64,000 nt of DNA from Rhabdothermincola salaria (lineage in GTDB: Bacteria; Actinomycetota; Acidimicrobiia; Acidimicrobiales; Acidimicrobilacustridaceae), in contig NZ_JAJQXW010000001.1 in NCBI RefSeq assembly GCF_021246445.1, positions 806,001 to 870,000 on the forward strand, given 5' to 3'. Numbering within the stretch: position 1 is the stretch's first letter; each line of letters begins with the position of its first letter. The notes under the pieces are model-generated. The model was not told the DNA's origin. It made no database searches and was given only the letters and a program-made list of their open reading frames with translations. The translations under genes and the position numbers were made by a program. This document shows, in pieces, positions 18,493 to 26,829 of this stretch.

Positions 18493-19563
18493 GTGATCCC
18501 CGAGGTGGAGGATCTCGACGCGACCAGCGTCGAGACGCTTCTTCGCGGGCGCCACCCCGGGGTCGAGGTCCACGAGGTGGCGGTCATCGACGTCGCCGAG
18601 CTCACCAACACCCACGTCCGACTGCAGGTGGACTACGCCTCGCCCGCCGGCGCTCCCGAGCACCTCTTCGTGAAGCTCCCCCCTCGGGAACCGGAGCGGC
18701 GGCGGCACATCGCGGCGACGGGCATGGGCCCCAAGGAGGTGCGCTTCTACGACGAGCTGGCGTCCCGCACACCGCTGAGGACCCCGGAGCTGCACGGCGC
18801 GGCCCTCGACGAGGAGAGCGGCGACTTCGTGCTCGTGCTCGAGGACCTCGTCGCGTCCGATTGCACGATCCCCGACGGCACCCGCGGGGTGACACCCGAC
18901 GCCGCCGCCCGAGCGCTCGAGGAGCTCGCCCGCTTCCACGCCCACCACCTCGACCCGAGGGTCCGGGCCGTCGAGGCCGCGTGGGTCGCACCGGCCGGTC
19001 CCGGGAGCGACTACGCGATCGGCATGCTCCGCCACGGCATCGAGCACCATCGCGACCGCCTCGACGACACCTTCGTCGCCGTGGCCGAGCTCTACTGCGC
19101 CCACCGCCTCGAGATGCAGGCCCTCTGGCACCCCCAGCCGTGGACGGTGGTGCACGGCGACCCTCACCTCGGCAACGTGTTCGACGACCACGGTCGCATC
19201 GGCTTCCTCGACTGGGGCATCGTCATGCGCAGCACCTCGCTGCGCGACGTCAGCTACTTCCTCACCATGGCGATGGACCCCGAGGACCGGCGCCGTCACG
19301 AAGAGACGCTGCTGCGCCTCTACCTGGCCGCGTTCGCCGCCGAGGGTGGCCCGGAGACGTCGTTCGACGAGGCGTGGTCGGCCCACCGCCTCCAGGCGGC
19401 CTACACCGTGCCCGCCAGCTGCCAGGTCGTCACCTTCCCCGACGACGCCACCCCCCGCCGCCGGTCCTTCGCCGAGGCCTTCCTCGCCCGGGCCACCGCG
19501 GCCGTCGACGACCTCGACGCGCTGGGGGCGCTCCACGCCGCCGGCCTCGGAAGCCGCCGGTGA
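18493..19563 (+). CDS. Aminoglycoside-phosphotransferase/EcKinase-like kinase
   Basis: A 356-aa small-molecule kinase of the APH/choline-kinase superfamily, close to the CHK/ecdysteroid-kinase-like group. An early lysine lies in LFVKLPP, the family EVRFYDEL motif follows, the hinge is VLVLEDL, the catalytic loop is VVHGDPHLGN (H-G-D-x-H-x-x-N) and the metal aspartate is in GFLDWG. The substrate is unknown; an alcohol or CoA-pathway intermediate is plausible from context. The GTG at 18493 follows a GAGGGGCGG stretch that overlaps the previous stop, so it is probably co-transcribed with the two amidohydrolases. Confidence 0.75.
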   Translation: MIPEVEDLDATSVETLLRGRHPGVEVHEVAVIDVAELTNTHVRLQVDYASPAGAPEHLFVKLPPREPERRRHIAATGMGPKEVRFYDELASRTPLRTPELHGAALDEESGDFVLVLEDLVASDCTIPDGTRGVTPDAAARALEELARFHAHHLDPRVRAVEAAWVAPAGPGSDYAIGMLRHGIEHHRDRLDDTFVAVAELYCAHRLEMQALWHPQPWTVVHGDPHLGNVFDDHGRIGFLDWGIVMRSTSLRDVSYFLTMAMDPEDRRRHEETLLRLYLAAFAAEGGPETSFDEAWSAHRLQAAYTVPASCQVVTFPDDATPRRRSFAEAFLARATAAVDDLDALGALHAAGLGSRR

Positions 19564-19766
19564 TCGGACCCGCGGCCGCCGTCTGTGGCAGCATCGAAGG
19601 CACACGTCCAGGTCCGACGCCCGGGGGAAGGGGTCCCCACCGTGCCCGCCTCATGGGCAGCCAGCGGCTGCCGGTGTGCGCCCGGTGGCACCGACACCCC
19701 GTGGGCCACGGACCCGTCCCGTTCGCTCCCGTCTCCACCACCGCAGCACCGTCCCGAGGAGGACCC

Positions 19767-20228
19767 ATGGCCATCTCCGAGATCTCCGCTCCCGAAGCCG
19801 TCCACATCGGCACCGACGACCTCCCGTTCGTCGAGATCGGCAACGGCAACAAGCTCCGCGTCCTGCAGGTGAAGGAGAAGGAGGGGCTCTGGATCATCGA
19901 GAACATCTTCCAGGCCGGGTTCTCCGTGCAGACCCACCGCCACACGGGGCCGGTGTGGGGCTACACCCAGTCCGGCGGGTGGAAGTACAAGGAGTACGAC
20001 TACGTCAACCGCGCCGGGTCGTTCCTCTACGAACCCGCCGGTTCCGTGCACACGCTGGAGTGCATCGAGGACGAGACGCGCGTGTGGTTCCACATGTACG
20101 GCGTGAACCTGAACCTCGACGACGAGGGCAACGTGGACTCCGTCGCCGACGGGGCCGGCACCCTGGCCTTCTACCTGGCCATGTGCGAACAGCAGGGCCT
20201 CGGCACCCCACCCGTCATCACCGACTGA
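19767..20228 (+). CDS. Cupin-domain dioxygenase-like protein (dihydroxyacetophenone dioxygenase type)
   Basis: A 153-aa single-domain cupin. Cupin motif 1 is the segment VQTHRHTGPVWGYTQSGGW, with two histidines; motif 2 is FLYEPAGSVHTLE, with a third histidine and glutamate. Length and motif wording resemble 2,4'-dihydroxyacetophenone dioxygenases, non-haem iron enzymes cleaving a carbon-carbon bond next to a carbonyl. The exact substrate is not evident. The ATG has a strong GAGGAGGA ribosome site (19756-19763). A 203-base leader without a gene separates it from the kinase gene, so it may have its own promoter. Confidence 0.72.
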   Translation: MAISEISAPEAVHIGTDDLPFVEIGNGNKLRVLQVKEKEGLWIIENIFQAGFSVQTHRHTGPVWGYTQSGGWKYKEYDYVNRAGSFLYEPAGSVHTLECIEDETRVWFHMYGVNLNLDDEGNVDSVADGAGTLAFYLAMCEQQGLGTPPVITD

Positions 20229-20239
20229 GGACCGCGACA

Positions 20240-20337
20240 TCTTGCTTCGGTCGGCAAGCCTCCCTTCGCCGCCTTCGGCGAAGCGCGTGGCCTGTCTGAG
20301 GCTCCGTCGCTGCGCTCCTGCGCCTGTTGCAAGTCGG
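20240..20337. repeat. 98-bp direct repeat, copy 1
   Basis: Aligns without gaps to 20565-20662, differing at 6 of 98 positions. An internal hairpin, CTTCGCCG (20264-20271) and CGGCGAAG (20276-20283) around CCTT, is fully conserved between copies. It begins 11 bases after the cupin stop codon and might serve as that gene's terminator. Confidence 0.85.
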
Positions 20338-20564
20338 CACAGACCCGGCGTCTCTCTTCGGGGGCGAGTGGGTTCCGGGGGGTGGCCCGCACCACTGGTT
20401 CTGACGCGCGCACGGGAGCGAGTGCGGCCCGGCGGCCGTCGCCTGCGATCGACGAAGGGTTCGTCGACCCACGCCCGAGGTCGGCGAAGCCGCCGCTGCG
20501 AGCGACCGAGCACGTCAGGTTCTGGTGCGGGACAGGACCCGCCGGGACCCCGAGGGACGTGATG

Positions 20565-20662
20565 TCTTGCTCCGGTCGGCAAGCCTCCCTTCGCCGCCTT
20601 CGGCGAAGCGCGTGGCCGGTCTGAGGCTCCGTCGCTGCGCTCCTCCGCCTGTCGGGAGTCGG
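20565..20662. repeat. 98-bp direct repeat, copy 2
   Basis: Second copy of the repeat at 20240-20337, offset by 325 bases with 6 differences. The internal hairpin is at 20589-20608. No transposase gene or target-site duplication is visible, so it is an intergenic repeat rather than an insertion sequence. Confidence 0.85.
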
Positions 20663-20673
20663 CTGATGCTGGA

Positions 20674-20717
20674 GGTCACGTGGCGGCGGGCAAGCGCAGC
20701 GTCGCCGCCACACCGCG
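20674..20717. repeat. Dispersed palindromic element, copy inverted relative to 24318-24361
   Basis: Hairpin arms GTGGCGGCG (20680-20688) and CGCCGCCAC (20703-20711) flank a 14-base loop. The reverse complement of 20674-20717 matches 24318-24361 at 41 of 44 positions, so the same element occurs in opposite orientation 3.6 kb away. Confidence 0.8.
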
Positions 20718-20751
20718 TCCCGACGAGCTCGCGAGGAGGGCGCCATAGGCA

Positions 20752-20780
20752 TTGACTGGGTCAAGACTGAGTCGTAGCAT
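20752..20780 (+). promoter_or_regulatory. Sigma-70-type promoter for the amidohydrolase at 20830
   Basis: A TTGACT -35 hexamer (20752-20757) and TAGCAT -10 hexamer (20775-20780) are separated by exactly 17 bases, which is close to consensus and unusual in this GC-rich background. Transcription would begin near 20787, leaving a leader of about 40 bases before the ATG. Confidence 0.72.
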
Positions 20781-20829
20781 CACGTCACGGGCCACACCTC
20801 GGTGGCACCGACGACCCACGGGAGCATCG

Positions 20830-22026
20830 ATGCCGGGTTCCGACCGCTACACGATCATCTCCGCCGACGGCCATGCCGGCGGCAACCACGCCCAGTACCG
20901 CGAGTACCTCGATCCGGCCTGGCGCGACGAGTTCGACGCCTGGCGCGGTCGCTACAAGAACCCCTTCCGTGACCTCCAGGACGACGGTCGGACCCGCAAC
21001 TGGGACACCGAGCGCCGTCTCGCCGACCTCGACGCCGAGGGCGTGGCCGCCGAGGTGCTGTTCCCGAACACGGTGCCGCCGTTCTTCCCGACCGGTGTGG
21101 TGATCGCCCCCGCCCCCTCGCCGGAGGACTTCCCCAAGCGCCTCGCCGGCCTCCGGGCCCACAACCGCTGGCTGGTCGACTTCGTGGCCGAGGCACCGCT
21201 GCGCCGCGCCGGGCTCGCCCAGATCGCCCTCAACGACGTCGACGAGGCCGTCAAGGACGTCTACTGGACCAAGGAGCAGGGGCTCTCGGGCATCCTGCTG
21301 CCCGGCGTGTCGCCCGACACGCCGTGGATCGACCCGCTCTTCAGTGAGGCCTACGACCCCGTCTGGGCCGCCTGCCAGGAGACCGATCTGTCGATCACCC
21401 ACCACGCCGGGGGCAGTGGCATCCCCAACTACGGCAAGCACCCCGCCGCCCTCACCATGTTCGTGCTCGAGTCGGGTTGGTTCGCCAACCGGGCCCTGTG
21501 GCACCTGATCATGGCGGGCGTGTTCGAGCGCTTCCCGGGCCTCAAGTTCGTGATGACCGAGCAGGGCTCGTCGTGGCTGCCGCCCGCACTCACCCGCATG
21601 GACGACATCCACGCCTCACAGGTGCGGGGCCGCATGGGCGAGATCGGCATGCCCGAGTCCGGTGCGCTGCCGCACAAGCCCAGCGACTACTTCAAGCGCA
21701 ACTGCTTCATCGGCGCCAGCTTCCCGCCGCCGTCGGAGGCCGCCACCTTCCACGACATCGGTATCGACAAGATCATGTGGGGCAGCGACTACCCCCACAA
21801 CGAGGCCTGCTCTCCGCTCAGCCGCGAGTCGTTGCGCCGCAGCTTCGAGGGCTGGAGCGAAGGCGACCTGCGCCAGATCCTGGCCGAGAACCAGGCGCAC
21901 GTGTACGGCTTCGACCTCGAGGCCCTGGCGCCCATCGCCGACCGCATCGGGCCGACCGTCGACGAGATCGCCACGCCGCTCGACGCCGTCCCCGACCACC
22001 AGAGCCCTGCCTTCCAGCGGGCCTGA
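20830..22026 (+). CDS. Amidohydrolase-2 family protein (COG2159)
   Basis: A 398-aa amidohydrolase-2 protein, the third paralogue in the window. The motifs are IISADGHAGG at the N-terminus, THHAGGSGIPNYG in the middle, TEQGSSWLPP and the C-terminal MWGSDYPHNEA with the catalytic aspartate. The ATG at 20830 is preceded by GGAG at 5 bases and by a good promoter at 20752-20780. It lacks the EP after the first histidine motif and has a longer insert around residues 30-50 than its paralogues. A MarR gene and an acyl-CoA ligase follow on the same strand. Confidence 0.85.
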   Translation: MPGSDRYTIISADGHAGGNHAQYREYLDPAWRDEFDAWRGRYKNPFRDLQDDGRTRNWDTERRLADLDAEGVAAEVLFPNTVPPFFPTGVVIAPAPSPEDFPKRLAGLRAHNRWLVDFVAEAPLRRAGLAQIALNDVDEAVKDVYWTKEQGLSGILLPGVSPDTPWIDPLFSEAYDPVWAACQETDLSITHHAGGSGIPNYGKHPAALTMFVLESGWFANRALWHLIMAGVFERFPGLKFVMTEQGSSWLPPALTRMDDIHASQVRGRMGEIGMPESGALPHKPSDYFKRNCFIGASFPPPSEAATFHDIGIDKIMWGSDYPHNEACSPLSRESLRRSFEGWSEGDLRQILAENQAHVYGFDLEALAPIADRIGPTVDEIATPLDAVPDHQSPAFQRA

Positions 22027-22096
22027 CGGCCTCGGTCGCCAGGCCATCGTCGCCGTGCCTGCTCCTGCCGGCCGCGTCTCCGGCGCCGTCACCGAC

Positions 22097-22609
22097 GTGA
22101 CGGCGCCGGCGGCGCGCCCCTCCCCGCCCGGCGCCGCCGGGTCCGGACCCGACGACCTGGCCCCCATCCGACTGGGGATGACCCGCCTGCAGCGCCTGTT
22201 CGCCAGCCGGCGCATCCACGCCAACATGGCTGCCGCCGCCGGCGTGCGACTCTCCGAACAGGGCCTGCAGGTGCTGCGCACCCTCGCCGACGGCCCACCC
22301 CAGCCGGTCGGCGACCTCGCCCGAGCCGCCCGCATGGACACCGGCGCGGTCAGCCGCCAACTGCGCGGGCTCGAGGAACAGGGCCTGGTGGCCCGCCAGA
22401 GCAGCCCCACGCACGGGTCCATCGTGCTGGTCAAGGCCACCGACGAGGGACGTCGCCTGCAGCGGCGCTACGAGAAGGTGCGCACCGGGCAGCTCGGCCG
22501 CGCCCTCGATGACTGGACGCCCGCCGAACGAGCCGACCTGGGCCGGCTGCTCCTGCGGCTCGTCGACGACCTCCAGTCGACGCCGTACCTCGACCCCGAC
22601 GAGGTCTGA
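22097..22609 (+). CDS. MarR-family transcriptional regulator
   Basis: A MarR-type winged-helix regulator of about 170 aa. The HTH is the stretch around PVGDLARAARMDTGAVSRQLRGL, followed by EEQGLVARQSSPTHG and a wing ending IVLVKATDEG. The start is uncertain: GTG at 22055, GTG at 22097 or ATG at 22178 are all in frame. The ATG would remove most of the first dimerisation helix, so I chose 22097. It follows the amidohydrolase gene after 70 bases and precedes the acyl-CoA ligase, and is a natural candidate to control both. Confidence 0.78.
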   Translation: MTAPAARPSPPGAAGSGPDDLAPIRLGMTRLQRLFASRRIHANMAAAAGVRLSEQGLQVLRTLADGPPQPVGDLARAARMDTGAVSRQLRGLEEQGLVARQSSPTHGSIVLVKATDEGRRLQRRYEKVRTGQLGRALDDWTPAERADLGRLLLRLVDDLQSTPYLDPDEV

Positions 22610-22739
22610 GGCCTCGTACGCGGGCCGTCCTCGGCGCCCGCCCAGGTCGAGGCCAGGGCGCCGGGGGATGCCCCCGGTCCCGCCCGGGTTCCTCGGCTGG
22701 TGCATGATGGCGGACAGACGGCCGACCAGGAGGGGACGC

Positions 22740-24299
22740 GTGCCCGGAGACGACAAGGCGATCGAACAGGCCCGGACGATGTGGGAGCTGGTGGAGGCCC
22801 GGGCGTCCGCCTCACCCGAGGTGGCCGCGCTCATCGAGAGCGACCGTGAGCTGACGTTCGCCGAGCTCCGCGACCAGGCCGAGCGGGTCGCCGCCGGGCT
22901 GCAGGACCTCGGCATCGGCCGCGGCACGCGGGTCACCTGGCAGCTCCCCACCCGCATCGAGACGGTGGTGCTCTCCCTCGCGCTCGCTCGCCTGGCCGCG
23001 GTCCAGAACCCGATCCTGCCCCTGTACCGCGACCGCGAGGTCGGCTTCGTGGTGTCCCAGGTCCAGGCGGACGTGTTCTGCGTGCCCGGCGACTGGAACG
23101 GCTTCGACTTCGTGGCCATGGCCGAGCGCATCGCCGAGGAGCACGGCGTGCACCCGAGGGTGCTCGTCACCTACGACGACCTCCCCGAGGGCGATCCGGC
23201 CACCCTTCCCCCGGCCCCCAGCGACGGCGACGAGGTCCGCTGGATCTACTACACGTCCGGCACCACGTCGGCGCCCAAGGGCGTGCAGCACAGCGACGGC
23301 ACCCTCATGGCCGGCGGGCTGGGCCTGGCCGACGCCTTGGAGCTCACCGCCGACGACGTCGGCTCCATCGCCTTCCCCTACAGCCACATCGCCGGGCCCG
23401 ACTACCTGATGATGCTGCTCTACCGGGGCTGCGGCGCGGTGCTCATCGAGGCCTTCGCGCTCGACGCCGCCGTCGAGCTGTTCGCCCGCAAGGGCGCCAC
23501 CATGGCCGGCGGCGGCCCGGCCTTCTACCAGATGTACCTGTCGAAGCAGCGCAGCCAGCCCGGCGAACCGATCATCCCCTCGTTGCGACTGCTGTCGGGC
23601 GGCGGGGCCCCGAAGCCCCCGGAGATGTACACCGAGGTCAAGAACGAGATGGGCATCCCGGTGTGCCACGGCTACGGCATGACCGAGTGCCCGATGATCT
23701 CCCAGGGCGGTCCCGACGACTCCGAGCACCAGCTGATGTACACCGACGGGCACCCCGTCACCGGTTGCCAGGTGCGCATCGTCACCCTCGACGGCGAGGT
23801 CGCAGGGACCGACGTCGACGGGGAGGTGCGGGTCAAGGGCCCCATGGTGTTCAAGGGCTACACCGACGCCTCCCTCGACGCCGATGCCTTCGACGACGAG
23901 GGTTGGTTCCGCACCGGCGACCTCGGCCACCTCGACGACGCCGGGTACGTCGTGCTCACCGGACGGCTGAAGGACGTGATCATCCGCAAGGGCGAGAACA
24001 TCTCGGCCAAGGAGATCGAGGACCTGCTGTACCAGCACCCCAAGGTGGGCGACGTCGCCGTGATCGGCCTCCCCGACCGCGACCGGGGCGAGCGGGTGTG
24101 CGCCGTGGTCGAGACCGCCGAGGGCACCGACCCCCTCACCTTCGACGAGATGGTCGCCTACCTCGCCGAGGCCGACCTCATGCGCCAGAAGGTCCCCGAG
24201 CAGCTCGAGGTCGTCGACGCCCTGCCCCGCAACAACACCCTGGGCAAGATCCTCAAGACCGATCTGCGCGACCAGTTCCGCGACAAGCCCTGGCCCTGA
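22740..24299 (+). CDS. AMP-binding acyl-CoA synthetase/ligase
   Basis: A 519-aa ANL-superfamily adenylating enzyme. Motif A3 YYTSGTTSAPKG is at about residues 170-181, GYGMTECP in mid-chain, WFRTGDLG after it, and the C-terminal domain carries KDVIIRKGENIS and the NNTLGKILK lysine. It resembles cyclohexanecarboxylate- or medium-chain acyl-CoA ligases, activating a carboxylic acid to its CoA ester with ATP. The GTG is preceded by GGAGGGG (22728-22735). An upstream in-frame ATG (22704) lies in a CATGATG that could instead be a -10 element. It probably provides the entry step for acids made by nearby hydrolases. Confidence 0.88.
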   Translation: MPGDDKAIEQARTMWELVEARASASPEVAALIESDRELTFAELRDQAERVAAGLQDLGIGRGTRVTWQLPTRIETVVLSLALARLAAVQNPILPLYRDREVGFVVSQVQADVFCVPGDWNGFDFVAMAERIAEEHGVHPRVLVTYDDLPEGDPATLPPAPSDGDEVRWIYYTSGTTSAPKGVQHSDGTLMAGGLGLADALELTADDVGSIAFPYSHIAGPDYLMMLLYRGCGAVLIEAFALDAAVELFARKGATMAGGGPAFYQMYLSKQRSQPGEPIIPSLRLLSGGGAPKPPEMYTEVKNEMGIPVCHGYGMTECPMISQGGPDDSEHQLMYTDGHPVTGCQVRIVTLDGEVAGTDVDGEVRVKGPMVFKGYTDASLDADAFDDEGWFRTGDLGHLDDAGYVVLTGRLKDVIIRKGENISAKEIEDLLYQHPKVGDVAVIGLPDRDRGERVCAVVETAEGTDPLTFDEMVAYLAEADLMRQKVPEQLEVVDALPRNNTLGKILKTDLRDQFRDKPWP

Positions 24300-24300
24300 C

Positions 24301-24446
24301 ATGGCGGCGCGGAGCGCCGCGGTGTGGCGGCGACGCGGCGCGTGCCCGCCGCCACCTGACCCGGACCCGTCGACCGCGTTCGGCGTGCGTTCGTGGCGGC
24401 GCCGGGGAGCGCCGCGGTGTGGCGGGCCCGCTGACCGGCGACCGGG
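24301..24446. repeat. Intergenic cluster of GTGGCGG/CCGCCAC palindromic repeats
   Basis: This gap holds the hairpin 24324-24332/24347-24355 with a 14-base loop (the inverse copy of 20674-20717), plus two forms of a GCGCCGCGGTGTGGCGG segment (about 24301-24330 and 24391-24423). It lies between convergent genes and may act as a terminator, but no T tract follows. Confidence 0.65.
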
Positions 24447-25901
24447 TCAGGCGTTGCCCATGAGGTCGATGGGGCGCAGCACCGCGAAGGTGGCGTGGGC
24501 CACCCAGCGCGGCACCGGCTCCATCGTCAGGCCACCTCCGGCGGCGTGGATGATGTGGCCGTCGCCGACGTACATCCCGGTGTGGCCGTCCATCAAGAAG
24601 ATGTCGCCGGGCTCCATGAGGGCCGTGTCGAACCGGGTGGCCACCTGGGTGGCCATGAACGCCGGGTCGGCCTCCATGGCGTAGGTGGTGGCCGGGATCG
24701 TGAGCCCGATCAGCCGGTAGGCGGTGTGGGTGAAGCCCGAGCAGTCGAAGAAGCCGTTGCCGAAGCGGTTCGTCCCCGGTGGGCAGAGCGGGTCCTGGGG
24801 GCGGGCGTCGGGTCCGAGGCACTGGGAGTACGGCGTCCCCAGGCGGGACGCGGCCCAGTCGAGCATGCCGGGGACGTCGCCGGGCTCCAGAGCGACGCCG
24901 TATGTGTCGAACTGGGGGACCCCGTCGGAGGTGGCATACGGGTCGGACGGCACGAGGCCGAGGTCGACGCCGGGGGTGCGGGCGTAGCGGCGGGCAGCGG
25001 CCAGGACGATGCGCACCCGAGCCGAGTCTCGTTCCTCGCCGTACACCGCGGCCTGCAGGGGGACGTGGGCGTCGAGCGGGGCGTCCCCGGCGCACAGGGC
25101 CTCGGCGAGCGGGGTGAGGACGCGGGGGAGGTCGTAGGCGCCGGCCGGCTCGTCGGGTCCGGGGGCGGTCTCCACCAGCTCGGCGGTCGGTCCCGTCGGA
25201 CGACCGTGGCGCCAGCGCACCCGCCCGATGCCGGCGAGCACCGCGGCCGGCAGCCGGCACTCCGGGTCGATGGCGTTGATGTCGGCAGCCGCCCGCTGGT
25301 AGGCGAGGTAGGCGACGCCGGGGAGGTCGGTGGCGCCGACTGCCGCCAGGGTGGCGTCGGCGGCTTCCTCGGCGCTCACCCGGTCGGCCTCGGCCCCCTC
25401 ACGCGTGGCCTCGGCCTCGCCGAACGCCGCGCTGGCCTCGGCCTGTGCCGCCATGGCGTCGTCGAGGACGTCCTCGGCCTCGTCGCGCCCGTCGATGGTC
25501 AGCTCGAGCTGGTGTCGCCGGGCGCTGAGCGCCCCCACCATGACCTGGTGGTCACGAGGCGACGCCACCCCGTGGCGCACGTAGCTGGCGGCGCTCAGCT
25601 CGCCGTACAGGCGGCGCTGCTCCGTGAGTGCGTCGGTCGCCGTTCGGAAGGCGTCGGTGGCGGCGGCGAGCGCCTGGTCGGCGTCGGCGAGCTCACCCGC
25701 CGCCGCGTCGCGGGCCTGCTCGGCCCCGACGACGGCGTCGATGGTCGCTTGGAGCCGTTCCATGGCGGGGGCCACCGCCGTCGCCGGATCCTCGACCGCG
25801 CCCACCGGCGCGGCCGGTGCCACCAGCAGGCTCGCCAGGACGGCCACGCCGAGCGCCATGGCGAGGAGGCGACGCCGGAGTGGAGGAGAAGAGTGGTTCA
25901 T
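24447..25901 (-). CDS. Secreted NlpC/P60 peptidoglycan hydrolase with coiled coil
   Basis: A 484-aa exported protein. The N-terminus has basic residues then a hydrophobic core ([19 protein letters not shown]) and a likely cleavage near PVGAVED. Residues about 45-195 are an alanine-rich coiled coil; a lysozyme-like or linker section with [20 protein letters not shown] follows; the C-terminal NlpC/P60 domain has catalytic Cys387 in FDCSGF and His440 in GHTGMY, with HIIHAAG after it. It probably cleaves peptide stems in the wall, like RipA/RipC-type hydrolases activated at division. The ATG at 25901 is the first that gives a proper signal peptide. Confidence 0.82.
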   Translation of the reverse strand: MNHSSPPLRRRLLAMALGVAVLASLLVAPAAPVGAVEDPATAVAPAMERLQATIDAVVGAEQARDAAAGELADADQALAAATDAFRTATDALTEQRRLYGELSAASYVRHGVASPRDHQVMVGALSARRHQLELTIDGRDEAEDVLDDAMAAQAEASAAFGEAEATREGAEADRVSAEEAADATLAAVGATDLPGVAYLAYQRAAADINAIDPECRLPAAVLAGIGRVRWRHGRPTGPTAELVETAPGPDEPAGAYDLPRVLTPLAEALCAGDAPLDAHVPLQAAVYGEERDSARVRIVLAAARRYARTPGVDLGLVPSDPYATSDGVPQFDTYGVALEPGDVPGMLDWAASRLGTPYSQCLGPDARPQDPLCPPGTNRFGNGFFDCSGFTHTAYRLIGLTIPATTYAMEADPAFMATQVATRFDTALMEPGDIFLMDGHTGMYVGDGHIIHAAGGGLTMEPVPRWVAHATFAVLRPIDLMGNA

Positions 25902-26116
25902 CGCAGTCGTAGTGTCGGCACGTCGGAGCCCGGACTCGAGTGGCTCGGTCGCCGCCCGAGCGGTCCGGACGGCGACATGTGTCACACGGTCATGCCTGGC
26001 GGACCCCGAGGCTACGACCTGCCGGGACCGCGTGTCAGGCGGTCGCGACCGGGCGCTGGGCGCCCTCCGCAGGCCCCTGGCGCGGAAGGTGCCCAAAACA
26101 TCTCTAAGCTGTCAAC

Positions 26117-26142
26117 CGAGGAGGTCAGATCCGACCTCCTCG
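26117..26142 (+). promoter_or_regulatory. Perfect 10-bp hairpin in the cold-shock gene leader
   Basis: The arms CGAGGAGGTC (26117-26126) and GACCTCCTCG (26133-26142) pair perfectly around AGATCC, 23 bases before the GTG. One arm carries an AGGAGG anti-SD-complementary sequence and the other its complement, and TTTG follows. It may be a thermosensitive leader structure or an attenuator, as cold-shock mRNAs often have structured leaders. Confidence 0.6.
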
Positions 26143-26165
26143 TTTGCGTGAAGAGAGAGAATCAA

Positions 26166-26366
26166 GTGACTACTGGAACCGTGAAGTTCTTCAACAACGA
26201 GAAGGGCTTCGGCTTCATCTCCAGGGAGCAGGGGGACGACGTGTTCGTTCACTTCTCCAACATCCAGGGCTCCGGCTTCAAGACCCTCGAAGAGGGTCAG
26301 CAGGTCGAGTTCGACGTGGCACCCGGCCGTAAGGGCGAGGAAGCTCAGAACGTCCGCCCCATCTGA
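26166..26366 (+). CDS. Cold-shock protein (CspA family)
   Basis: A 66-aa single OB-fold cold-shock domain. RNP1 (KGFGFI) and RNP2 (VFVHF) are intact, and the first residues [14 protein letters not shown] are canonical. It binds single-stranded RNA and DNA as an RNA chaperone. The GTG start is supported by the purine-rich AAGAGAGAGA ribosome site and by the family's usual length. A perfect hairpin lies in the leader. It is followed by a small SHOCT-like gene after 84 bases. Confidence 0.95.
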   Translation: MTTGTVKFFNNEKGFGFISREQGDDVFVHFSNIQGSGFKTLEEGQQVEFDVAPGRKGEEAQNVRPI

Positions 26367-26450
26367 CCCTCGGGTCGCCCCTGGAGCCGTCGGCGGAGAC
26401 GTCGGCGGCTCCACGCAGTTTTCTGCCGTGAGAGGAAAGGCGGTGTCCTA

Positions 26451-26741
26451 GTGGGGGCACAGCGCACGAGTTTCGAGAAGTTGCAGCGCGACCGGGCCAA
26501 GAAGGCCAAGGCCGCCAACAAGCGGGAGAAGCGCCAAGGTCGCGCCGAGACCGACCCCGACGAGCCGGCCGTCTCCACCGACGCCGAGGCGCTCCTGGCC
26601 GACGACGGTCACGAGTTGACCGCGGGCGAGCTGCTGGCGCTCGTCGAGGAGCTCCACCGGCGCTACGACGCCAAGGAGATCGAGTTCGAGGAGTTCGAGG
26701 AGCGCAAGATCGAGCTGCTCCAGCGCCTCCCGGTCGACTGA
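26451..26741 (+). CDS. Small protein with SHOCT-like C-terminus
   Basis: A 96-aa soluble protein. The first about 35 residues are strongly basic (RAKKAKAANKREKRQG) and could contact nucleic acid; a short acidic linker follows. The last about 40 residues (LTAGELLALVEELHRRYDAK, then IEFEEFEERKIELL) have the SHOCT pattern of two short helices with EEFE and K-x-x-LL. GTG start with an AGGAAAGG ribosome site. A role with the adjacent cold-shock protein is speculative. A strong hairpin terminator follows at 26790-26822. Confidence 0.65.
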   Translation: MGAQRTSFEKLQRDRAKKAKAANKREKRQGRAETDPDEPAVSTDAEALLADDGHELTAGELLALVEELHRRYDAKEIEFEEFEERKIELLQRLPVD

Positions 26742-26789
26742 CCGACGGCGGCGCCCGGCCCGGGCTCTCCCAGCCCGGCCCATGAACGA

Positions 26790-26822
26790 CGACGAGGCCG
26801 GCCCATCGGGCCGGCCTCGTCG
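26790..26822. terminator. Bidirectional hairpin terminator
   Basis: A perfect 15-bp stem (26790-26804 with 26808-26822) around the loop ATC, between two convergent genes. There is no long T tract on either side, which is usual in such GC-rich genomes. Confidence 0.8.
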
Positions 26823-26829
26823 CGTCAGG

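Larger units (their letters stand above)
20229..20829. other. Repeat-bearing intergenic region without a supported gene
   Basis: These 601 bases hold two copies of a 98-bp direct repeat (20240-20337, 20565-20662), a hairpin that reappears inverted at 24318-24361, and the promoter of the next gene. Frames open on both strands here give only arginine- and proline-rich translations running through the repeats and have no start signals, so I call no protein gene. Confidence 0.7.

Noticed and set aside
20240-20717. Repeat cluster as a possible CRISPR array or insertion sequence
   Set aside because: Only two long copies with a 227-base interval, no regular spacers, no cas genes, no transposase and no terminal inverted repeats.
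20171-20764. Minus-strand open frame through the direct repeats
   Set aside because: The translation repeats the same Arg-rich segment because of the DNA repeat; there is no start signal or domain.
19683-20812. Identical 13-mer CGGTGGCACCGAC in the leaders of the cupin and amidohydrolase genes (19683-19695, 20800-20812)
   Set aside because: A 13-base match is expected by chance many times among all pairs in a GC-rich 64-kb window, and nothing else around it is conserved.
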